From JBFMDN01 sp040753915 (lineage in GTDB: Bacteria; Desulfobacterota; Desulfomonilia; Desulfomonilales; Desulfomonilaceae), in the NCBI GenBank assembly GCA_040753915.1, contig JBFMDN010000008.1, positions 65,859-129,858 of the forward strand: 64,000 nt of DNA. Reading direction: 5' to 3'. This document shows positions 17,821 through 26,616 of the stretch, one piece after another. The notes under the pieces are model-generated. The model was not told where the DNA came from, searched no databases, and saw only the letters and a list, made by a program, of their open reading frames with translations. The translations under genes were made by a program, and so were the position numbers. Positions within the stretch are counted from its first letter, which is position 1; each line of letters begins with the position of its first letter.

Positions 17821-19709
17821 GACAGCACCATGATCCCTATGACCGCCACTGCGCCAATAGCTAAGCCCATGGCATATTGGCGGATCTTCCCGTTTTCCGT
17901 GAGGCTGAGCGCTCTGTGGAAGGCCTCGACGGTCCTCGCTACCGCCTCATACCCTTGATCCGTCAAATCGGCTCGGTTGACCGTTGCAACCCAAGTGTAC
18001 GGTCGGAGAAAAACCCTGTCGTACAGCCAGTCGAATTTCCATCCATCCAAGAGAAGCCTGTGGGCGGCCGCACCGACTGGGTGGTCCCGCAGGGCTTGTG
18101 CATAGTGCGGGCTTCGCAGAAAGAAGACGTATGCAATTCCGATACCGAGGATCGAAGCCGCGGCCGCGACCACCTGCAGGGCGAGCTCAATTCCAAACCC
18201 CGCCTCGAAGGCCGGCAGGCTGGGAAAAACGTGATCGAGCAGCCGGGAAAAGAGCTCCACACCACCGAGGGTGTGAGGAGTCTGAAGGAATCCGACGACA
18301 ATGGACAATAGGGCGAGAGCGACTATGGGGACCCTCATGAGCAGACCTGGAGAAACCCCTATTGGCCCTTTGGCTTCGCCGAAAAACGTGAGAAAAACCA
18401 TCCTGAAAGAATAGACGCCCGTGATCAGGGCCCCCGCGACCCCTCCAATCCACAGCCATGATCCGCCCTTTCCGGACGTCCATGCTGCGAACAAAATCAG
18501 GTCCTTGCTGTAGAAGCCTCCGGTGACCAATGGCAACGCGGCCAGCGAAGCGGCCCCTACGAGGAACGTGATAAAGACCAACGGCATGGAAGACCGGAGC
18601 CCCCCAAGCTTCGCCATGTCCTTCTCGTGGTGGCTCGACAGTATCACCGCTCCTGCAGCGAGGAAGAGCAGGGACTTAAAGCACGCATGGGTCACGAAAT
18701 GAAACACGGCCGCGGACCAGGCGCCCACGCCGAGAGCCAGAAACATGTACCCGATCTGGCTGATCGTGGAATAGGCAAGGACGCGCTTGATGTCCCATTG
18801 GGCCAGGGCGCTTAATCCTGCCATCAGCAATGTGACCACCCCGATGACCGCAACTGCCCACTGGGCCGGCGGCGCAAGCGCGAAGAGCACATGGGTACGC
18901 GCCACGAGATAAACGCCTGCAGTAACCATGGTCGCTGCGTGGATCAGAGCGCTCACGGGGGTAGGACCAGCCATGGCATCAGGAAGCCATGTCTGGAGAG
19001 GAAGCTGAGCAGACTTCCCCAGTGCACCTCCCAGCAGGAGGAAAGCGGCCAATACAGCCATGCCGGAGCCCACTGGCCAGTGCTCCGGGGCGCGAACAAG
19101 GATTTCCCCAATCTCGAGGGTCCCCAGGCTGTTGAAGAGCAGGATAAGCCCGATTGCCATAGCGGTGTCACCTATGCGGGTTATCACAAAGGCCTTGTTG
19201 GCAGCAGAGACATTTTCGGCTTCCTGGTACCAGAAGCCGATCAACAAGTAGCTGCACAAGCCTACCCCCTCCCATCCCACGTAGAGCACCACAAGGTCGT
19301 CAGCCAGCACGAGAAGCAACATCGCCGCGACGAACAGGTTCATGTACGCAAAGAACCGCGCGTATCCTGCTTCTGCGGCCATGTATTCCACGGAATACAC
19401 GTGAATGAGAAACCCGACCACCGTTACTACAACCATGAACGAGAGCGAAAGACCGTCCAGATGTAAGGCCACGCGCGGTGAAAAGTCCCCGATAGCCATC
19501 CACGTCCAGAGGAGCTGTGTATATCCTGTCTGCACCTCCGGAGAAGCAGGCCATTCGGCGAGAATGATACAGGAAATGACCGCGGCGATTCCCACCGACC
19601 CCGTTCCAACGATCGGAACCAGAGAACGGGGAAGCCTCGAGCCCGCCACGGCCAGGACCAGGAAGCCTGCGAGCGGGAATGCCGGCACAAGCCACAAGGC
19701 GCTGAGCAT
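17817..19709 (-). CDS. nuoL: NADH-quinone oxidoreductase subunit L
   Basis: 630 residues from the ATG at 19709, placed directly after the nuoK stop codon with AGAGGT upstream; a longer frame upstream would run into nuoK. It has about 16 membrane segments, with VGWEGVGLCSYLLIGFWY, SAQLPLQTWLPDAMAGPTPVSALIHAATMVTAG and DIKRVLAYSTISQIGYM. The C-terminal region contains the long lateral helix and final transmembrane segment typical of NuoL. It is the distal proton pump of complex I. Confidence 0.96.
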   Translation of the reverse strand: MLSALWLVPAFPLAGFLVLAVAGSRLPRSLVPIVGTGSVGIAAVISCIILAEWPASPEVQTGYTQLLWTWMAIGDFSPRVALHLDGLSLSFMVVVTVVGFLIHVYSVEYMAAEAGYARFFAYMNLFVAAMLLLVLADDLVVLYVGWEGVGLCSYLLIGFWYQEAENVSAANKAFVITRIGDTAMAIGLILLFNSLGTLEIGEILVRAPEHWPVGSGMAVLAAFLLLGGALGKSAQLPLQTWLPDAMAGPTPVSALIHAATMVTAGVYLVARTHVLFALAPPAQWAVAVIGVVTLLMAGLSALAQWDIKRVLAYSTISQIGYMFLALGVGAWSAAVFHFVTHACFKSLLFLAAGAVILSSHHEKDMAKLGGLRSSMPLVFITFLVGAASLAALPLVTGGFYSKDLILFAAWTSGKGGSWLWIGGVAGALITGVYSFRMVFLTFFGEAKGPIGVSPGLLMRVPIVALALLSIVVGFLQTPHTLGGVELFSRLLDHVFPSLPAFEAGFGIELALQVVAAAASILGIGIAYVFFLRSPHYAQALRDHPVGAAAHRLLLDGWKFDWLYDRVFLRPYTWVATVNRADLTDQGYEAVARTVEAFHRALSLTENGKIRQYAMGLAIGAVAVIGIMVLS

Positions 19710-19710
19710 G

Positions 19711-20019
19711 TCAACCTCTGAGCCTACTGGCGAGGCCGAGATCCAACGACCGGAAGCTCCGATGGTACTGAAACGCGAGAGCAAGGCCTACGGACACCTC
19801 GGCAGCAGCCATGGCGAGGATCAGAATAAACATCACCTGTCCGTCTGCCTGCCCCCACTGGGACCCGGCCACCACGAACGCGAGCCCTGCCGCGTTGAGC
19901 ATGATTTCGACGCTCATCAAGACAAAGAGGAAATTGCGTCTGACCAAGACTCCAGCCAATCCCATAGCGAAAAGGAGTCCTGCGATCGCCAATCCATGCT
20001 CCATGGGAATCGTCGCCAT
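19711..20019 (-). CDS. nuoK: NADH-quinone oxidoreductase subunit K
   Basis: 102 residues with three membrane helices, and with the conserved glutamates in FVLMSVEIMLNAAGLAFV and in the third helix (AAAEVSVGLAL), both part of the proton path. GAGGAGA lies five bases before the ATG. It sits between nuoJ and nuoL, in the standard gene order. Confidence 0.96.
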   Translation of the reverse strand: MATIPMEHGLAIAGLLFAMGLAGVLVRRNFLFVLMSVEIMLNAAGLAFVVAGSQWGQADGQVMFILILAMAAAEVSVGLALAFQYHRSFRSLDLGLASRLRG

Positions 20020-20049
20020 AGGGGTTCTCCTCGGTGTGCGCCGCGACGC

Positions 20050-20601
20050 TCAGGTACTCGAACCTGACTTCAACGTAGTGCCCACTCGCTCCCGGTCCGC
20101 GTCGGAAACCGCTCGAACCTGCTTTCCAACGTGATACGCAGCCACTATGCCTGCCAGAAGCAGAATGGAAGCAAGTTCAACAGCAATGAGGTACGGACCG
20201 AACAGGGCCATCCCCACATCCTTGGGTCCAGCGGCTTGGGCCGCATGCTCCGGCCACGGGCCTGCCTGAAGCACGTAGATCAGCTCAGCAGCCAGCAGCA
20301 GGCTCAACGCCCCGGGCCCCAACCAGGTAGACGGCTTAAGCAGGAGTCTTTCCTCGTCCTGCGACACTCTTCCTGCATCGAGCATCATGATGACGAAAAC
20401 AAAGAGCACCATGATGGCTCCTGCGTAAATGATGATCTCGAGCATTGCGGCAAACGGCGCTCCCAGGACAAAGAACATCACCGCAAGCGCGAAAAAGGAC
20501 ACCACCAGATACAGCAGTGAATGTACCGCATTGGGACCGACAATCACCATCAGGGTGCACAGGAGCGCTACTGCCGCAGAGAGGTAAAATACGAAATTCA
20601 T
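20050..20601 (-). CDS. nuoJ: NADH-quinone oxidoreductase subunit J
   Basis: 183 residues, five predicted membrane segments, with the family pattern HSLLYLVVSFFALAVMFFVL and AMLEIIIYAGAIMVLFVFVIMML (the pi-bulge helix near the quinone channel). The C-terminal 30 residues are polar. The gap to nuoI is 18 bases. Confidence 0.95.
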   Translation of the reverse strand: MNFVFYLSAAVALLCTLMVIVGPNAVHSLLYLVVSFFALAVMFFVLGAPFAAMLEIIIYAGAIMVLFVFVIMMLDAGRVSQDEERLLLKPSTWLGPGALSLLLAAELIYVLQAGPWPEHAAQAAGPKDVGMALFGPYLIAVELASILLLAGIVAAYHVGKQVRAVSDADRERVGTTLKSGSST

Positions 20602-20619
20602 AGGGTTGCTCCTCCCGGA

Positions 20620-21135
20620 TCAGAGCGTGAGGGAACGAGGATCGGAAGGCGGTTTCTCGTTCTCAGCTTCCCCTTTTCCTTTGCCTTTGATGGCTAAGCC
20701 GCTCACCCGGTAGAAATTGTAATCCGGATACTTGCCTGGACCGCTGATCAGGAGATGCTCCTTTTCGTACACGAGGTTCGTCCTGTCGTACTCGCACATC
20801 TCGAAATCATTGGTGAGCTGGATCGCGTACGTAGGGCAAGCCTCTTCGCAGAAGCCACAGAAGATGCATCGAGAAAAGTTGATCCTGAAGAATTCCGGAT
20901 ACCGGCGCCCGTGCTCGTCCTCCGCGGCTTGAAGCGCTATGCAATCGACCGGGCATACCGCGGCGCACAAATAGCATGCCACGCATCGTTCCTCGCCATC
21001 CGGATCCCTCGCGAGAATGATCCTCCCGCGCCACCGTGGCGGGATGGATGGCTTTTCTTCCGGGTAGAGTATGGTCTCCCGCTTGCGGAAGGTGTGCAAG
21101 AAGATGGTCCACAGACCTTTGATCAAGGCAAGCAT
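20620..21135 (-). CDS. nuoI: NADH-quinone oxidoreductase subunit I
   Basis: 171 residues. Two [4Fe-4S] motifs: Cys51/54/57/61 (CVACYLCAAVCP) and Cys90/93/96/100 (CIFCGFCEEACP), which hold clusters N6a and N6b on the way to the quinone. The N-terminal amphipathic helix binds the membrane arm. It lies seven bases after nuoH. The tail after about residue 150 is charged and variable. Confidence 0.96.
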   Translation of the reverse strand: MLALIKGLWTIFLHTFRKRETILYPEEKPSIPPRWRGRIILARDPDGEERCVACYLCAAVCPVDCIALQAAEDEHGRRYPEFFRINFSRCIFCGFCEEACPTYAIQLTNDFEMCEYDRTNLVYEKEHLLISGPGKYPDYNFYRVSGLAIKGKGKGEAENEKPPSDPRSLTL

Positions 21136-21142
21136 TGAATCC

Positions 21143-22099
21143 TCACGATCCTGAAGCGAGCACCATTCCGCCCGTGACTGCCAGGTTGATCAGCGCCAGA
21201 GGCAACATGGCTTTCCACCCGAATGCGAGCAACTGGTCATAGCGAGGGCGAGGAAACGTCCCTCTCGCAAGTATGAACAGAACGATGAAGAATCCGGTCT
21301 TTAGGGCCAGCCAAGCCAGCGGTGGGAGGAGGGGGCCCGACCATCCGCCGAAAAAAAGGATTGCAATAAGCAAAGATATGAGCACGATCCCCAAATATTC
21401 TCCCACAAAGAACATCCCGAACTTCATGCCGGAGTACTCCGTGTGATATCCCGCCACAAGCTCGTTTTCCGCTTCAGGTATGTCAAATGGTATCCTCCGT
21501 GCTTCAGCGAAGCCGGCGACGAGAAAGATGACGAGCCCGGGGAACTGTGTGGCGCAGAACCAGACTCGATCCTGGGCCTCCACGATCTCTCGAAGGTTAA
21601 AGGAGCCCGCGAGCATGACCACTCCCATGAGAGAGAGCCCCATGAACACCTCGTAACCGAGCATCTGTGCCGCGGCCCGAAGCCCACCGAACAGCGAGTA
21701 CTTGCTGTTGGAGGCCCATCCTGCCAGGGCCACGCTGTACACTCCGCATGATGACATTCCGAGCACGAAGAGCAGGCCCACGTTGAGGTCCACAATGTGA
21801 ATGGTGGGACTGAAGGGGATCACCGCAAATGAGAGCAATACCGTCGACACGATGATCGTGGGAGCGAGAATGAACACGGGCCTGTCAGCGAACGGAGGAA
21901 CCCAATCCTCCTTGGAGATGATCTTGATCACGTCTGCCAAGACCTGCAGCAGGCCAAACGGGCCGGCACGATTGGGACCGTATCGGTCCTGCCAGAGCCC
22001 GAGGAGCCGACGCTCCACGTAAATCAGACCCGCCGCGACAGTGAGCACGGCCACCAGCACGCCGAAAATGATGAGAACCGGTCTGATTAGCTCGTACAT
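21143..22099 (-). CDS. nuoH: NADH-quinone oxidoreductase subunit H
   Basis: 318 residues from the ATG at 22099, five bases after nuoG ends; an upstream ATG at 22138 would add 13 residues and overlap nuoG. It has eight membrane helices. Signature motifs are VERRLLGLWQDRYGPNRAGP, EARRIPFDIPEAENELVAGY and YSGMKFGMFFVGEY, which form the quinone chamber at the junction of the two arms. Confidence 0.95.
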   Translation of the reverse strand: MYELIRPVLIIFGVLVAVLTVAAGLIYVERRLLGLWQDRYGPNRAGPFGLLQVLADVIKIISKEDWVPPFADRPVFILAPTIIVSTVLLSFAVIPFSPTIHIVDLNVGLLFVLGMSSCGVYSVALAGWASNSKYSLFGGLRAAAQMLGYEVFMGLSLMGVVMLAGSFNLREIVEAQDRVWFCATQFPGLVIFLVAGFAEARRIPFDIPEAENELVAGYHTEYSGMKFGMFFVGEYLGIVLISLLIAILFFGGWSGPLLPPLAWLALKTGFFIVLFILARGTFPRPRYDQLLAFGWKAMLPLALINLAVTGGMVLASGS

Positions 22100-22103
22100 G
22101 ACC

Positions 22104-24833
22104 CTACTGATCAGACTCCTTTCGGGCATGTGGTGCAACGATGCAGTGCGTGGGAAGCTCGTACCACCCCAGCCCCGGCAGGCCTACAGGCAGAGCCACA
22201 ACCTTCGCGGGCAAGCTGGCCAGAAGCCGGACAGGCAACACAAGGGCTCCCTGTTCCATCTGAAGGTGCACGAGACTGCCTGCTCGAGCTCCCAGAGAAT
22301 CCGCAGACAGCGGGCTGATGCCAACGTACGGCTCTGGAGTCAACTCACGGATTCCAGGGCTCAGCACGCTCAATTCCTCAGACCCGAACACATGATGAAC
22401 CGGGACAACGATCCACTCGTCGTCTCCAAGCTCCACGGGCTTCGGAATCTCGTATTCGGGCCGCGACCCCGCTACGGGTGGAGCCTCGAAAAGGCGTGTT
22501 CCCGGATCCCCTCCCACCAGCGAACCGCCCACTTCACTCTGGAACTTGTTCAATGACTGGACCGAATTCCAGCCGGGAGCCCAGAAGCGGGGAATGACGC
22601 TTGGCGGCGGGATCTTCGGATAACCTTCCATGGAATACGCCAACGGGGAACCGGGATCGTCGGGTGGCTTCGGCTCGTGCACCTCTCGGTCAGCGCTCAT
22701 AGCCGTTCGCCCACTGTACCGATGTGCCTGTCGTGGAACCTTCTGCCCTTCTATGCGCATATGCGCGGGCGGAGCGCAGTTTCTCACTCCCGACAGCGCG
22801 GGGATTTCTTCCGCTATGCGGGTCAGCAGGGCATCCGGTTCGTTCCACTGGAAAACGTCCGGCCGTCCCATGCGGGCCATCACCTCCACAAAGTGCCGCC
22901 ACGTTTCCCGGATCGGCGCGAGAGGATTCATCACCCGGTAGAACCTCTGGGCCCTTCCCTCGCAACTGACCAGAGTTCCTTGTGCCTCGGCAAACGTGGC
23001 CGCTGGCAAGACCATATTGGCCCTTTGCACGCATTCGGTGGAAAGGTGGTCCGCGACGATCACGTGCCTGGCCTTTTGAAACAGCTCATCCGCCGCGGCG
23101 GAAGGCATTCTTCTGAAAAGATCGTTTTCGGCGACGATCACCGTTTCGGCCCGACCGGCGACAACGGCTTCCACAACCTCCTCCAAGGCCATGCCGCGGA
23201 GGATTGGGGCAGTGAAGCTATTGCACTCCGGCATAACGAGAGCAATGGAGCACTCATGGCCGTTCCCGCGCAGGGCCTGAGCTATCCTGGCGGCAGAGCG
23301 AACAACATCGAGGCTTCCGCTACTCGAGCCGGATACGACGAGGGGCCTTTCTGCCTGAAGGAGAGCTTCGGCAACCTTCGAAACCAGCTTGGTAACTTCG
23401 GGCGGGTCACCCTCCACTGGGGGAAGCGTCGGGTCGATTTCGTGTGCCACTGCAAAGCCCAGGCGAGCCACATCCCATGGGGTGCCGCGGAAAGTCATTG
23501 TCGCAACGTCGTCCAGACGGGTTTCCATGAAGGTGGCCACAAAAATTGGACTGCGAGCTTCCCGAGCCAATGCCCTGAAGTGCCGATCGTTCCATCTAGG
23601 AATGCCGCGAAGAGCTGTTATCTTTTCCGTTCCCCTGAGCAGGGATTGCCTGATGGATAGCGCCATGCGGGGAGCGGTATTGCTCACGTCCTCGCCCAGG
23701 ACCACCACTGCATCGGAGCTCTCCACATCGTGAAGCGAAGCGGAATGTGCCGGTCCGTGGGCAAGGAGGTCCACGATAGCAGCCGCGATCTCCAGGTCCT
23801 TTCTCCCGAGACCGGGAGAAAAGTTCTCTGGCCCTACGAGGGATCTGAGCACGAAGTTCGACTCCAATGACGCGCGAGGAGACCCTACCCCTATGACACC
23901 CGAGCTCTCCGATATCAGTCGTGCCAGATAGTCGTATGCCTCCACCGTCGGCAGATGTGTGTGGGATCCATCCGGGCCTTTGAGTACTATGCCCGCCGGC
24001 CGAGACCGATCGTTGACAAACTCGTATCCGTACCGTCCTCGGTCACAGAGAAAGTAACCATTTACTTCTCCGTTGTACCGATTGTAGATTCTCCGGAGAG
24101 AACCGTAACGCTCACCCGGGATGGTGTTGCAGCCGAGACCGCAATGGACGCACACTGACGGAGCAGTCTGCAAATCCCACTTGCGGGTGTAGTGTCTCTT
24201 AAGGCTCTTGTCCGTGAACACGCCCGTCGGACAAATTTCCACAAGGTTCCCGCTGAATTCACTCTCCAGAGTTCCCGACTCGAAACGACCGTAGAAAAGG
24301 CATTGGTTCACTCCGTACACGTTCAGGTTTCTGCCGCCCGCGTAATCGCGATAGAACCGAACGCAGCGATAGCACTGAATACAGCGGTTCATCTCGTGGT
24401 TTAGCAGAGGGCCGAGATCCTGATTGATGTACGTGTTCTTTTTGTACCGATATCGCCGGTACGTATGGCCGGTCATTACCGTCATATCTTGGAGGTGGCA
24501 CTCTCCCCCTTCGTCGCAGATCGGGCAGTCATGGGGATGGTTGATCATCAGCCATTCTATGACCGATGCCCGGAATTCCAGCACTTCAGGGTCGTTCGTT
24601 GAAATTCGCAGCCCCTCGGAAATAGGGGTCATGCAGGACATTATAATGTGACCGCGGGTGTCATTCTCGTCGCGGAAGGACTTGACTGCGCACAATCTAC
24701 ACGAGCCCACTGAATGGAGAGCAGGATGCCAGCAGAAATAAGGAATGTTGAATCCCAGAGACAGGCACGTGGTCAGCAGGTCTTGACCTTCCCTCACATC
24801 GTACCGTTTGCCGTCCACGTAGATGGTCGCCAT
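22104..24833 (-). CDS. nuoG: NADH-quinone oxidoreductase subunit G
   Basis: 909 residues. The N-terminal [2Fe-2S] site uses Cys34/45/48/67. His99 with Cys103/106/112 binds N5 and Cys151/154/157/201 binds N4. Cys228/231/235/263 retains the extra N7 cluster found only in some bacteria. The rest is a molybdopterin-oxidoreductase-like domain with no sign of catalytic cofactor residues, ending in a beta-barrel. The length is typical of bacterial NuoG. The gene starts two bases after nuoF. Confidence 0.96.
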   Translation of the reverse strand: MATIYVDGKRYDVREGQDLLTTCLSLGFNIPYFCWHPALHSVGSCRLCAVKSFRDENDTRGHIIMSCMTPISEGLRISTNDPEVLEFRASVIEWLMINHPHDCPICDEGGECHLQDMTVMTGHTYRRYRYKKNTYINQDLGPLLNHEMNRCIQCYRCVRFYRDYAGGRNLNVYGVNQCLFYGRFESGTLESEFSGNLVEICPTGVFTDKSLKRHYTRKWDLQTAPSVCVHCGLGCNTIPGERYGSLRRIYNRYNGEVNGYFLCDRGRYGYEFVNDRSRPAGIVLKGPDGSHTHLPTVEAYDYLARLISESSGVIGVGSPRASLESNFVLRSLVGPENFSPGLGRKDLEIAAAIVDLLAHGPAHSASLHDVESSDAVVVLGEDVSNTAPRMALSIRQSLLRGTEKITALRGIPRWNDRHFRALAREARSPIFVATFMETRLDDVATMTFRGTPWDVARLGFAVAHEIDPTLPPVEGDPPEVTKLVSKVAEALLQAERPLVVSGSSSGSLDVVRSAARIAQALRGNGHECSIALVMPECNSFTAPILRGMALEEVVEAVVAGRAETVIVAENDLFRRMPSAAADELFQKARHVIVADHLSTECVQRANMVLPAATFAEAQGTLVSCEGRAQRFYRVMNPLAPIRETWRHFVEVMARMGRPDVFQWNEPDALLTRIAEEIPALSGVRNCAPPAHMRIEGQKVPRQAHRYSGRTAMSADREVHEPKPPDDPGSPLAYSMEGYPKIPPPSVIPRFWAPGWNSVQSLNKFQSEVGGSLVGGDPGTRLFEAPPVAGSRPEYEIPKPVELGDDEWIVVPVHHVFGSEELSVLSPGIRELTPEPYVGISPLSADSLGARAGSLVHLQMEQGALVLPVRLLASLPAKVVALPVGLPGLGWYELPTHCIVAPHARKESDQ

Positions 24834-24834
24834 C

Positions 24835-26124
24835 TTAGGATCTCCACGGGCAACGCCCGTCTCTGATATGCCGCTTAAAGTCCTCCCCGAACATCTGCAA
24901 AGCGCTTTTCAGGGGCTCCATGGCTCCGGGAGCCAACGCGCAGTACGTTCGCCCGAGCCACAAGAGGCGGGTGTGCGACGCGAGGATATCAAGATCCTCA
25001 TCTCTACCACGGCCCATCTCTATATCCGCCAGAATCTGACTGAGCCAGGCTAGTCCTTCTCGGCATGGGGTGCACCAGCCGCAGGATTCCCGTGCGAAAA
25101 ACTTGATAAGATTGTGGACAGCTCCCACGGGACAGGTTCTGTCATCGAGCACTATGGCTGTGCCGGTTCCCAACCGGCTTCCCACACCGGCCATACTGTC
25201 GAAATCCATTGCCACGTCGAGCTGCTCCGGCGGGACGAATTCCGTCGACGCACCACCAGGTATCACTGCCCTGAGGCGGTATCCCTCCGCCATGCCTCCA
25301 GCATGCTCATCTATGATCTCCCGCAACGGCGTTCCCATTGGAAGCTCCCAGACTCCGGGGCGCTTGACGCGGCCGCTCACGCCGTAGATCTTCGTTCCGC
25401 CGTCGGCACACAGGCTCAGACCCCGGTACCAGGCCGCTCCGTTCCTCACAATGTGAGGCACGTTGCACAGGGTCTCCACATTGTCCACCACGGTGGGCAT
25501 GCCCCACAGGCCGCATTCGCTCTCCCGAGGGGGCCTACTCAAGGGAATCGCCCTCTTGCCCTCGAGCGAGGATGTCATGGCCGTGGCCTCACCGCAGATG
25601 TATCGCCCGCAGCTTATGTGGAGATGAACATCGAGGCTGTACTCGGAACCAAGGATATTCCTCCCTGCATAGTTTCGATCGTACGCCTCCTGGAGAGCCC
25701 GAGAAAGCAGCTCCGCCGCACGTGTATATTCCCGCCTGATGAAGATATACGCGACCTGCACTTCAGTAGCGTACGAGCTTATGATGAGCCCCTCGATGAA
25801 CTGATGGGGATCTCCCTCGAGCAGCATACGATCCTTGAACGCACCGGGCTCCATCTCGTCCGCATCCCCGATGAAGTAACGCGTGCGCGGCCATTCCGGA
25901 CCGCTAGGCACGGATCTCCATTTGATTCCGGTAGGAAACCCTGCCCCACCGCGGCCTCTGAGCTTTGCATCCGTCACCTCGTCCACGACCTGACGGGGGC
26001 TCATCTCTCGGATGGCCTTTCTGAGGCCCTGGTACCCCCCTGTGCGCTCGTATTCATCTATGGTGCGGAGCTCACGACCAGGTCGGATATTCTTGGTGAG
26101 CGGCCTGCGCTCGTCGTCGTTCAC
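24835..26124 (-). CDS. nuoF: NADH-quinone oxidoreductase subunit F (NADH/FMN site)
   Basis: 429 residues. GRGGAGFPTG near residue 55 is the FMN/NADH loop; a glutamate-rich stretch and the cluster N3 motif (ESCGWCTPCREG, plus a later Cys in RTYCALAPGAM) follow near residue 350. It overlaps nuoE by four bases and starts with GTG. Its presence shows that this complex I is an NADH-type enzyme rather than the ferredoxin-linked 11-subunit form. Confidence 0.96.
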   Translation of the reverse strand: MNDDERRPLTKNIRPGRELRTIDEYERTGGYQGLRKAIREMSPRQVVDEVTDAKLRGRGGAGFPTGIKWRSVPSGPEWPRTRYFIGDADEMEPGAFKDRMLLEGDPHQFIEGLIISSYATEVQVAYIFIRREYTRAAELLSRALQEAYDRNYAGRNILGSEYSLDVHLHISCGRYICGEATAMTSSLEGKRAIPLSRPPRESECGLWGMPTVVDNVETLCNVPHIVRNGAAWYRGLSLCADGGTKIYGVSGRVKRPGVWELPMGTPLREIIDEHAGGMAEGYRLRAVIPGGASTEFVPPEQLDVAMDFDSMAGVGSRLGTGTAIVLDDRTCPVGAVHNLIKFFARESCGWCTPCREGLAWLSQILADIEMGRGRDEDLDILASHTRLLWLGRTYCALAPGAMEPLKSALQMFGEDFKRHIRDGRCPWRS

Positions 26125-26585
26125 AGGTATGCCTCCAGGACCCTGTCGATTTTCTCGGGTGTGAGACAGCAGTGGAGATCGTCGTCGATCATGATAGCAG
26201 GGGCACCATCACAGGCCCCCAGACATTGGATGGGAAGGATCGTGAAGCGGTTGTCCTCCGTGGTCTCGCCAATGGTCACCCCGAGGCGTTCCTTGAGGTA
26301 TGTCAGGATAGTCTCGTGTCCCATCATCCAGCAGGTGATGCTGTCACAGACATGGATAATGTGCCTTCCCACGGGTCTACGAAAAATGTGATTGTAGAAA
26401 GTGCTAACTGACTCAAGCTCCTCCCTGGTCATTCCGAGTACTTCGGATAACGCGGCCAGGTTGTCGTCCGATATCCATCCGAAATGCTGCTGGACAATTC
26501 TCAAGGCATCGAGGCATGCGGCCGCTCTCGTAGGAGCCCTCTCCACTTCGGCACGCACGAGGTCCTGTAATTTCTCATTCAGCAT
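26121..26585 (-). CDS. nuoE: NADH-quinone oxidoreductase subunit E
   Basis: 154 residues, thioredoxin-like. The [2Fe-2S] ligands are Cys80/85 and Cys121/125 (CDSITC ... CLGAC). The N-terminal helical part (LDALRIVQQHFGWIS) is typical. It is the upstream partner of nuoF with overlapping codons. Confidence 0.96.
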   Translation of the reverse strand: MLNEKLQDLVRAEVERAPTRAAACLDALRIVQQHFGWISDDNLAALSEVLGMTREELESVSTFYNHIFRRPVGRHIIHVCDSITCWMMGHETILTYLKERLGVTIGETTEDNRFTILPIQCLGACDGAPAIMIDDDLHCCLTPEKIDRVLEAYL

Positions 26586-26616
26586 GGTCAGAGATTCTCA
26601 CCCATTCTGTGGTCAC